In this document: piece by piece, positions 53,655-62,778 of the stretch
Layout: every line of letters starts with the position of its first letter
Position numbering within the stretch: position 1 is the first letter of the stretch
NCBI GenBank assembly: GCA_023159155.1
Contig: JAJNNX010000078.1
Span: 1 to 64,000 of the forward strand
Source: Ustulina deusta
Lineage: Eukaryota > Ascomycota > Sordariomycetes > Xylariales > Xylariaceae
Length of the DNA stretch: 64,000 bases
Reading direction: 5' to 3'
The notes under the pieces: model-generated
What the model saw: the letters and a program-made list of their open reading frames with translations, nothing else
Told to the model about the DNA's origin: nothing
Database searches by the model: none
Made by a program: the position numbers and the translations under genes

Positions 53655-54033
53655 TAGCCTTTATGAACTTACCATCAGGGGCTTGTATCGTTTTCCCGTT
53701 GCATCCTTCGCAGCATGGCTCCCAATCTGGCATGCTGACGATCGCAAAATAATACCTGTGGTTTTCATCAGATCACATACATTACCGTATCTTACTCTCC
53801 TAGGACCTACCCCCCTATTAACTCTCCCATGTCAGGTATTATGGGTACGGCTAATTCTTGAGCAAATGGACCCCACACTCAAGTAGAATCCATACTGTAA
53901 ATTGTACCTTTGCTGGTAGGGGTAAAAACGCTATACTAAAATAGGTGTAGTCTTTTACTTATGTAAACCTAGCTATATAGATTAACTTAGCTACCTATAT
54001 AAACTAACTTAAGTATATTTTGTTTCACTCATT

Positions 54034-54085
54034 ACATTTGTTGAAACAAAGGCATTACAACAAGTACCATCCCTGTAACAAATGT
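54034..54085. repeat. 52-bp segment with 9-bp terminal inverted repeats
   Basis: ACATTTGTT at the left end and AACAAATGT at the right end, in an AT-rich spacer. It could be a tiny MITE remnant. No second copy was seen in the window. Confidence 0.4.
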
Positions 54086-54191
54086 GATTGTGCCTGATAT
54101 ATTTTGTATTTATTTAATTAAGAAAATTCCTTTTTTGTGAGAGGCTGGAGTATGTACCACTACATTGCGGCTCGGCTCGGCTCACCTCACC

Positions 54192-55066
54192 TCACCACGG
54201 CTGCGTCATGTCTCGCCGGATCACCTTTCCCACGTCCGTGTCTCGTTTCCCCTCAACCACATCCCTGACAAACTCACCACCCACACTCGGTTCCTGCGCC
54301 CCCATCGCCTTAAGCCGGTCCACCCCCACGCCACCCAGCCCTGTGGCCAGAAATCCCGGGCTGACAGCCCACACCCTGACCCCATCGTTGCGCAGCATGC
54401 GCGCCCACTCCCGCATCAGCATGTTGAGGCCCGTCTTGGCCGCGCGATAGCCCGTGAGCGGCATCACTTGCTCCTCCTTGGGCCACCCCGCCCCTGGTGC
54501 CCCGTTCAGACGCCGCTGCGTCTCGTTGTCGAGCCTCTCCGACTCGCCTAGACTCGATGTGCCCGATGTTATGAACAGGACCCGCGGTGCCCGAGATCGC
54601 AGCAGCAGCGGCACTGCCAGTTGTGTGAGTACGTGCGTCCCGCTCACGGTAACATCCCACGTCGTGTTCAGGGCCTCACGCGCCGAGAGCTCGCCCCGCG
54701 CCATTTCGGCGTCGAAGCCGCCGCCTCCGTTGTTAATCAGCACGTCCAGGCGACCGTAGTGCGATGTGATGGCCGTGATGGCTTGCGTGAGAGACTCGTC
54801 CGAGCATAGGTCGGCTTGTTGGACACTCAATGTCGAGGTCGATTGTGGCACCTCTCGCTCGATCGCCGATTTCGCGTCCTCACCCTTGGCTATGGTGCGG
54901 CAGCCAATGATGATCTCGTAGCTTTCAGAAGACTTGTAAAGCGCCTTGACGATTTCGTAGCCCAAGCCTGTGTTCCCTATTGGTCCTGTTAGAGCACAGC
55001 AACAAATTTGACTCGCGCCGGCCACTGACCACCGGTGATGAAGACGATTGCTTTGTTGGATGCCAT
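54192..55066 (-). CDS. Short-chain dehydrogenase/reductase
   Basis: 273 aa in two exons, 55,066-55,030 and 54,976-54,192. The first exon is only 37 nt and encodes MASNKAIVFITG. The 53-nt intron (GTCAGT...CAATAG, branch CTCTAAC) is chosen because it rebuilds the classical cofactor motif TGGNTGLG directly before YEIVKAL; other acceptors leave extra residues. GCRTIAKGEDA after strand 2 suggests NADP(H). NNGGGG replaces the common NNAG at strand 4. The active site is Ser in LFITSGTSS with YRAAKTG (Tyr and Lys present). The C-terminal FVRDVVEGKRDTDVGKVI resembles fungal SDRs of specialised metabolism. Soluble, cytosolic. It is divergent from the BBE oxidase with 557 bp between start codons, which fits co-regulation. 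Substrate unknown. Confidence 0.88.
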
Positions 55067-55623
55067 AGTTGTTGACTCTGCCTAGGAATGGACGAACGTG
55101 CACATGGAAGAGCCGCGCCACATACGCCTGTACTAAATCTACTACTCTACGCATCGACTCACGTGCTTGAATATAAGTGTACTGTCTAGGTGATTCACTT
55201 GGAAGGGGACTCGTATGTCCGACTCGGGCTCGCGGGTCGCGCCGGACATAGTATCGAAGCCCGGCTGTGGCGTTCTGCGTCACCATTCAGTGGGTACGTT
55301 TCAAACGGACAAATGGAGCTTGGATGTGCAATACCGGTGATCGGACTCGGATACCTAGGTAATTTGTTGGTCCAGCCTCGTATTCTTGTGCAGGGCTGTG
55401 TGAAGCATCACGCACGTGGTCAGTAAGCTTAGACGTAGCCATATTCGCCAGCCGATAACGTGAGAGTGAGACAGGATTTACTCGGTATACCTTTTATTGT
55501 TATCGTCTTCTTACTCCGTACGCCTCTATTTCCGAGCTGCAGAATGCAGTGTATCCTAGGATGCATAAAGAAGCATTGACATGGCCACCCTGCGCAGATC
55601 GCAGACACTACGCAACTCACGAA
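55067..55623. promoter_or_regulatory. Divergent promoter region of SDR and BBE oxidase
   Basis: 557 bp between two start codons that point away from each other. GC-rich near the SDR start and AT-richer near the oxidase. I could not identify a defined binding site, such as spaced CGG triplets, with certainty. Confidence 0.5.
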
Positions 55624-57402
55624 ATGAACCAATCCAGTCTCGACAATAATACGACATATGCTACTATGGCTACATCACCATCGTTAAGCTTACTTGGCCA
55701 GAGTAACGGCATTCCACCAGTAACGCCACCTGCAGCGATCGCCGCTCAGTTTCACTCACCTAACTGGCCAGAATGGAGCACGTACACCACTCGGTGGTCG
55801 ACCTATGATGCTCCCAGCTTTGACTACGTGTTTCTACCCGAGGCCGAGAGCGACCTATCTATAGGGGTAAGCCTGTAATGCTTTTTTATGTTCATTCAGA
55901 GTATATGCAGCGAATCAAAGAGAGTGCGAAGCGTTAGAGCTTACAGATGATGTAGCTCGAATACCTAACGGCCAACCACATGCCCTTGCTCGCCCAAGGG
56001 GGTGGCCACGGGTATTCGCCCACTCTGGAAACAATTCAACATGCGGTCCAAGTAAATCTGGATCGCTTTGCCAATATCGATATTCACCCTAACGGGACCG
56101 TCAGCGTTGGGGGGAGCGTGAGGTTTGAAGACCTGATCACAAGTCTGTACGAAGCGGGCAGAGTCCTGAGTGAGTTAGACCCCAATGTCAAATAACCGCC
56201 GGCCAGACCACAGTTGACTAATCGCCTGCATGGGACTCTGGCAATGTAGCTGTCGGCTCTTGTCCATGCGTTGGATCCACTGGCGCGATGCTGGGCGGCG
56301 GTGTTGGACGCCTGCAGGGAAAGTATGGCCTGACCAGCGACGCTGTGGTGAAGATGAAGGTTTTTCTATGGAACGGAACTATGGTCGAGGCTTCAAACTC
56401 GGCCAACTCCGATCTCTTTTGGGGAATGCAGGGCGCCGGGCAGAACTTTGGCGTCGTCACTGAAACAACATACAGGACCTGGCCACAGGAAAATAACGGA
56501 ACATTCTATAGTGCGGACCTGTACTTCACGGACGACTCTCTGAAAGGCGTTTTGGAGAGACTGAACACCGTCATTGCCAACCAAAACGCCGGACTGGGCA
56601 TGATACTAGCCTTTTTCACGGATCCAGCCACCTTACAGGCGAGTCCAACCCCTTGTTTAGCGTAACATGCAAGCTTAAGCAAAGACATAGCACAGCGTAA
56701 TAACACTCTAGGATCTAGACTGGCCTCAGCCTCAGCATAGTGTATCCCGGCGGAATCGAATCTGGGCGCCATTATGCCGATCTCTTCGCCTCCACTACAG
56801 TAAACGACACCCACCCTCCGATCAACCGGTCCCTCATCAATGAGACCGTCGTGCCCTGGAGCCAGCTCGACTTCGTAGCTTCGAACGGAACCATTTCCGC
56901 TGCTTGCAAGAAAGGCCTGCGCCAGAACACCTACAGCGCGAGCCTACGAGCCTTCGACCCATCCACTTTTGTACAACTCTACGCCGCGTACAGCTTGTTT
57001 ATCGCCGCGAACCCGGCAGCCTCCCCCTCCTCCATGGTGTTCGAAATCTTTGGGCAAGAGGCCGTGAGTAGTCGGGCATCGATCTCATCGGCATTCCCGC
57101 ACCGCGGCGAGAACAACGTGCTCGCACTGCTCGAGATGATCTACGCAGACGATGCGGTGGCGGAAGTAAGCGACGACTTTGGCAGGACCTGGCGCGACGT
57201 GCTGTTTCGGCCCGAGGTCTCGGGGTACGAGAGGCCCGTCGTGTACCAGAACTATGCGCACGGCGACGAGCCGCTGGCCGCCGTCTACGGATACGAAACG
57301 TGGCGGCAGGAGAAGCTCACGGCGCTGAAGAGGGAGTTTGACCCGCTTCAGGTCTTCAGTGGATACCATGCCATTCCGTTAAAGCTCAGCGGTTGGGCGT
57401 AA
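55624..57402 (+). CDS. FAD-binding (BBE-type) oxidoreductase, likely bicovalent flavin
   Basis: 509 aa from four exons: 55,624-55,866, 55,956-56,169, 56,250-56,638, 56,719-57,402. The introns are 89, 80 and 80 nt; the last has a GC donor (CAG/GCGAGT) and ends CTAG. ATGs at 55,561 and 55,666 are other possible starts. FAD_binding_4 part: RWSTYDAPSFDYVFLP, GGGHGYSP with His99 and VGSCPCVG with Cys157, at the positions that bind FAD covalently in bicovalent BBE-like enzymes, then GAMLGGGVGRLQGKYGL. The C-terminal BBE domain has YQNYAHGDEP, and LKREFDPLQVFSGYHAIPL at the end. Such oxidases catalyse two-electron oxidations with O2, including ring closures and alcohol oxidation. No clear signal peptide is seen with these starts, so it may be cytosolic or the first exon may be incomplete. 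Probable tailoring enzyme. Confidence 0.87.
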
Positions 57403-58537
57403 TTACATGTAGTAATAACACTGCCGCACTATATCCAATATTAGTGAGAGCCCCCTGAAGTCTCTCTAGAGAGCATCACTTTTGTTGTCTATTGCTACCT
57501 GAAGATCAAGAAACCCCCGGCTTGACTAACCCTCTCATCAGTGGATGGATGGCAGGGTCGTGTCTATATTTTATACTTCTATAGTAAAAGAACTGGTTTA
57601 GTCAGCTCTTGCTCATTCTTCATTTTCAAGCTTGAACCGAACCTTCTTCATCAAATAATCTGCTGCTTGTAGCTTGCCAGTAATACTGCGGTTGCTTCAC
57701 TCAAGTGTCTTTGGCTAGATCTATAACACGGCCACGAAGGGTTGCAATATTAGGAACTTGGTACGGGAGCCTGTGCTGACTTATCGTGGCGGGTTGTAGT
57801 GGTACGGCGACCTCGCAGGTTCTGCCACCCTACCTCGTAGCCGTCGGACCTCCGTTTTGCCATCGGCATGTTGACTCCACTAGGGCACCGTATTGAGAAA
57901 AACGGAACTATCGAGCTGCCTGGTTATGCTGCTCCTCCTACTCCAAACAATGCCATGCCTACTTAGGCCACTCCCCATCTATCACCCCCTTCGCGAAATG
58001 CCCTAGGCCCACCAGCTGAGCCTGTAGTCGTGCTGCTGAGGGCGCCGCGCTAGAAACTAACAATAGCGCCTAAAGCCTATAACAATCCCTCCCTCCACGC
58101 ACGATAGTTGCAAAGCGCCGACCAAGTAAACCAACCAAACTATCCGGTTTTAAATAGTTGACCACGATCTTAGTTAGTTGGTTGACGAGATATCCATAGT
58201 TGGTTGTCTACTTTGGTTGGTTGGTTGATATAGCTCGCGTGACGCTTAGCTGGGACTAGGAGAGAGGGAGCTACGATGATAGGGCTGCGATCGCGATCGC
58301 GATAATGGTGACAACGGTGACACTAGCGATGCGAAAACTCGCGGGCGGCTAGCAGAGGCTATGTCGGCTAAATTTCAGGTCGAGGGCGCCCTAATAACAA
58401 CTCAACGCCCTAAACTAATACGATATAATATTCTAGAAATCTATTTTATTTCTAAAACTCGGGTTTCTTAATAAATTCAAATAATAATTAGGCATAACGT
58501 CAAATACTTGAAATATATTTTTCCATAAGTCTGGCAG
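57403..58537. other. Intergenic, possibly with an old transposon fragment
   Basis: 3' flank of the oxidase gene, then from about 57,870 a plus-strand stretch that reads as protein-like in pieces (GTIELPGYAAPPTPNNAMP, later SAKFQVEGALITTQRPK) with stops between, reminiscent of a gag-like relic. The resemblance is weak. A MITE-like inverted repeat lies at 58,125-58,227. Confidence 0.35.
58125..58227. repeat. MITE-like inverted repeat
   Basis: Left arm AGTAAACCAACCAAACT (58,125-58,141) is nearly the reverse complement of the right arm TACTTTGGTTGGTTGGTTG (about 58,209-58,227). The middle also has TTAGTTAGTTGGTTG, so part of this is a TTGG-type simple repeat. CCAACTAACCAACCAATA recurs at about 62,838. 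Confidence 0.5.
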
Positions 58538-58636
58538 TCTTACGGAGTAAGGGCCTTTGGGAAGTACCTAGATGTCGACGGGAGCCGCTAACATCATTTC
58601 AGGGGCAAATCTGTATGTCCGAGGAAATATTTAGAA
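58538..58636 (+). repeat. 99-bp repeat, left copy of an inverted pair
   Basis: Matches the reverse complement of 62,680-62,778 over 99 bp without gaps and with about eight differences counted by eye. It starts TCTTACGGAGTAAGG, where CTTACGGAGTAAG is itself a palindrome around GGA, and ends ATATTTAGAA. Confidence 0.85.
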
Positions 58637-59182
58637 AATAGCCTACTTTGGGCTCTTATTCAAGTCCATGATGGCATAGATGCAGCCGGACAAATAGAAC
58701 CTCGACTTGCTGCTTTGTCTGGTTTCCAAAGAAGAGGGAAATATCACGAAAAATATTGCTGCCTTTGTCGCTTGCCGGTATCTACCCCTGTTTCCCCTGG
58801 ACCTCATAACGATGAAATCGCCAAGAAAAGTAATCAGAAGTAGAGTGGTTAGGAGCACGAGGGGCATATGGGATTGCCAGCATTCCCCTATCCCCATCCC
58901 CAGGATAATCAGATCTACGGGTGTGTTGCCGGATGGACGCGATCCGATAAGCAGTAACCAGGAGGGAAGATAGAATCGACGTCCATCAGATACTGCATCT
59001 CACCTTCATATGTACGTCGAAGAGAAATGGACATGGCTAAGTGGTTATGCGATTGCTTTCTCACCAAGTTGGTTGAGTATATACATGATTCAAGACAGGC
59101 GGCTAGATGGGTGTATATATTGGCAAGAAAGACTTCGGGACTAACAAAACTCAAAAGATAGAGCGTTAGATAGTGATGTACA
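58637..59182. other. 3' flank of the AT3 gene, no gene seen
   Basis: About 550 bp between the left 99-bp repeat and the AT3 stop codon. Only short frames, none convincing. Confidence 0.45.
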
Positions 59183-61005
59183 TTACAAATCTCTTCTCCG
59201 CCTAACCTCCTCGCCGTTATTCACGTCATCGAAACCTTCCTTGAGAGCAATATCGTCCTCTTCTACAGCAGTGTTGTCTGATGCAGAACGATCGTCGTTA
59301 GCTGTTGGCGCTGCTGTCGGCACCAGTGCATAGTCACCAGCCGAATCTGGACTGTTCCTCGACCGACTACCGGGCTGCTTCCCTACACCCAGCCATTCCA
59401 CAACAACAAAACGTGCCAAGCGGACGAATGACTCGTCAATAACGCGCCAAAAGTAGTCTGATGCTAGTACGTTAAAAATATTGCCAACGATATACCCGAC
59501 AGCAAACGCGGAGTTTTTGGACCAGCCATATTTATCTTGCAAAACATCGTAAATAGGGTTGCCGACATGGGTGTGCCCTAAACCCTGCAGCAGGTAATAC
59601 GCGTAGCTGATCTCGCCAAGGTACTTAAGAAAACTGATGGATAGAGCCTTTTGCAACAGCGGTAGCTGCTCAAGCCCCCAGAGCATCAAAAAAGCGCCGA
59701 TAGTGCCCCACCACCATACCCAACCCCCTACCGGCTCTGGCGAGCCGTGACCGGCATCAGGGCGCCAGCTTAGGGGCGTCAATTCCCAAAGAGAACGGTA
59801 GGGTTGTGCACCAGCTGGCATAGCTTCGGGCCAGCTGCATAATAAGAGGCCGAAGAGTACGCAGAACACGGCCGGCACGATTGTCAACCATTTGCTCGGA
59901 CGTAGAGGTCGATTGAAGAGGCGGGAGATGTCGTCCGACAAGGGTGCAAATCGCAACTCGGCTAGCAGCATGCCACCCATAGCGCATGCGACATCCCAGC
60001 GGCGATTGCAATAGACTGACCAGGCTGCGACAAAGATAATGACGGTCTTCCGACCGACGGTAGACAGCGTTGCGGTCGTGGCTATCATCGAGAACATAAC
60101 CAATGACAGTCGATACTCTACGCCTAGAGTCCAGGCCTGCCCATAATGTTCCGGCAGAGGCCTAAGCCTTGGCCACTGTGACGACAGGAGTCAGTAAATT
60201 CTCCTTCTGGTGGCACCTAGTGCTCCAGCATGCCTTCGGGACACACAGAGAATTTTCATAATGGAACGGGGAGAGAATTGCGCAGGCGGTTACATACGTG
60301 GTACGGATCCATGACGGTAACGGCCGAGAGCCAGAATTTGTATAGATGAGCGAAAATATTAGGGGCTTCGTGATCGATCTCACCCCAGGGCACGTAGTAG
60401 GTGACAAATGCTGTTATAAAGGCCAGCGCCAACATAGGTCCAAATAAACGAATGGCACGACGCAATGTCATTGATGAAATGCTTGTTAGCAGATCGTCAC
60501 GGTTGCCCGTTTTCTCCTGCTTATTTGGCCTGCCAGGGTCGTTTATTTTGCGTAGGGACGAGTAGGACAGCACAAACCCTGATAGTGCAAAAAATACGCA
60601 CACCATGCCTTTCCCGGCTATTAAAGCACGTACAAAAGGGAGCTGAATAAAGTGTTCCAACTTCTCGCCGTTTTTTACTGCCCCGTATGGCTTGAATATG
60701 AAGTCGCGGTATTTATCCATAGTCATATGCTCGTTAAACACTATCCAACAGGCCAGGCCTCTTATCCCGTTTAGATAGGTTGTTGACGTCGTTTTCGGCA
60801 GTCGTCGCTCAGTAAGTCCCAGCGGCCGGGCGATGCAGAAAGGAAGAAGAAAAAGAAGCCATCGTACTGTCGGGTTTCCACGGGAACGGGTCATCCAGCC
60901 ATCACCTATGGATTGAGGGTCGGTTGCGGTGAGGGGCAAGGCCTCTTCATACTGACGGTCCTGACTGCCAGTGAAACCCGCCACCCATCGTCTTATATTA
61001 TACAT
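59183..61005 (-). CDS. Membrane acyltransferase, AT3 family
   Basis: 566 aa in two exons, 61,005-60,298 and 60,175-59,183, with a 122-nt intron (CAC/GTATGT...CACAG) in phase 0. The ATG at 61,005 gives MYNIRRWVAGF. Marks of fungal acyltransferase-3 proteins: STTYLNGIRGLACWIVFNEH (the usual catalytic HH is here EH), VFFALSGFVLSYSSLRK, SMTLRRAIRLFGPMLALAF, LPEHYGQAWTLGVEYRLSL right after the splice, and ISYAYYLLQGLGH late. About ten TM helices, followed by an acidic Asp/Glu-rich C-terminal tail (about 500-566). AT3 enzymes transfer acyl groups from CoA to hydroxyls of sugars, lipids or metabolites at membranes. Near the A-T-R cluster it may acylate the product; alternatively it is an unrelated neighbour. 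It lies between two inverted 99-bp repeats. Confidence 0.87.
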
Positions 61006-61894
61006 AGCGAGGGTCTGTCGAGTGAAACAAAAAGGGTCAGACAATTAACGAAAGACTGAATGGCCGTGGGGGGGAGGAATCAAACACGAACCCAAAAAGA
61101 AGTTTTTGCTGCCACAGGCGGCTCCCAAAGGGTTAAAAGAAAGAGATGGCCGGGTCGTATACCTCGTAAAGCTTGATTTCAGCCCGCCCTTAAACATAGC
61201 CACCCTAACGATTCCTGGTTAGTAACCCTGAAGGATCTATTTAAACATGTCAGCTCCCTATCTTAGAAGTGGGGATGAGAGTCTGACATCGTAGCCATGT
61301 AGGGTAAGGGTAGGCACTGCGCCAAGGCTGTATCGAACTCGCCACCTTCAACATAAGCATCGGAGGTGATAGGGGTCTTCTGTTGGTGCCGGAAGATTGT
61401 ACGATACTCGAGGTATTCGAGTAAGTTACAGTTCTCCAGGATGATAATCGTTTAGCTCGACGCTACGAACTAAGATAGCAAGAGTACTGTTAATCCGCAA
61501 GGCTGTTATACAATTATGGTAGAGAACTAGCTGTTGATCAGGCTCGAAAACCTTTTTGCCACTTGACAGCCCTTGTTCGGGAAGTAGATTTGAACAATTC
61601 CTCACCCAAAACTCCCCTGCCAGTACAAACTCTAGCGTAGCGCTAGACGATTATCATCCTGTAGACCTGTTGGAAAACAAGTACGGAGTACTGATAATAA
61701 GATCTTTCTGGCCATCGAACTAGGCCCGACCCTATGGAAGGATTCCTCTCAAAATATTTTTTTTCTTGGCGCTCACTGTTAGTGCGGCGATAGCGCGGCA
61801 ATAATTGGCGCACTTAACTCTTATATAAAATGACCCGTTAGCTTAAGAAATCCTTAACAACGCTCAAAACGTGGTAAACCTGACTAATTTCGAC
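61006..61894. other. AT3 promoter side, no gene seen
   Basis: 5' flank of the AT3 gene, then mixed-composition DNA with many TACGGAGTA-like and CTCCAGGATGATAATCG-like short motifs but no coding signal. Confidence 0.45.
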
Positions 61895-62267
61895 TGTTAC
61901 GATTCTTAATAACTGTGGCACTCAGGTTAAGTGTTGTACTTGTGGTTACAAGAGGTCCTATATATTTTGGGGTGGCTGTACGCGGCTCGGCCGCCACGGC
62001 TAAGTACGACGTCGACTACGCGCGGTATACCTAATTAATTGATCGATTCGACCGGCGAGAGCCCTTCGCGTAGGGCCTGAGAAAAGCGTTATGTATAATC
62101 GTGCTCCTTATATAACGGACTAGTACTGCTTAAAACAACGGCTTTTGGTTATCGAGTTGAAGCAATTAATGCTGTTACTAGATCTTTAATTCGTTTATTC
62201 GCCCTTATAAAGGGTCGACTAATATAACCACAACACCGAGCACGACCCCAGAGAGCGGGTGCTAACA
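61895..62267 (-). repeat. LTR-like segment (TGTTA...TAACA)
   Basis: 373 bp bounded by TGTTA and TAACA. In minus orientation it starts TGTTAGCACCCGC, has TATA-like CTTTATAAGGGC and TTATATAAGGAG, and ends CGTAACA. The GC-rich part near 61,980-62,080 is not RIP-mutated. No partner LTR or target duplication was found, so at best it is a solo LTR. Confidence 0.35.
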
Positions 62268-62679
62268 GATACGACTTAACTTTTGCGCTTGCCTTTATGG
62301 TTTGATTTAGGAGATATAGGGCAAATGTAGATTATATTATATATTGAAGTAGCCACTAGTCGTCAGATAACCATCTACACAGTTGAAAGGGAATCCCGCT
62401 ATTGTGACCTCATACCAAGAGATAGGCCGAACCTCCGCTTCCTGATACGATATAGTATCCAGATAATGGGGAATCTATTGATCAACAATAATTGCCAAAA
62501 ATAAAAGGCATCGATATATGAATGCTATATTCCGTGTATATGTACAGTTCTGTCCCCTTGTTTGTCCCTCTTTTTCTTTGAAACCCCCATTTCTCTTATT
62601 ATTATGTAAGAATAGCCACCGAGTGGCTAATGCACTTGCCAAGCCCCCCATTTTACCTACTTCAATATCGGAGATAACC

Positions 62680-62778
62680 TTCTAAATATCTCCTCGGGCA
62701 TACAGATTTGCCCCTGAAATGATGTTAGCAGCTCCCGTCGACAGTTAGGTCCTTCCCAAAAGTCCTTACTCCGTAAGA
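62680..62778 (-). repeat. 99-bp repeat, right copy of an inverted pair
   Basis: Reverse-complement partner of 58,538-58,636, ending CTTACTCCGTAAGA. Together they enclose 4,241 bp with the AT3 gene. No matching target-site duplication is visible outside the two copies. Confidence 0.85.

Larger units (their letters stand above)
53333..54191. other. Intergenic with two short inverted repeats
   Basis: MFS promoter and SDR 3' flank. Contains a TTTACCAA tandem run with a hairpin (53,631-53,654) and a 9-bp inverted repeat (54,034-54,085). The stretch 53,930-54,130 is AT-rich. No gene is seen. Confidence 0.5.

Noticed and set aside
54208..54759. Plus-strand frames opposite the SDR gene
   Set aside because: Shadows of the SDR exon; their content mirrors codon bias of the true strand.
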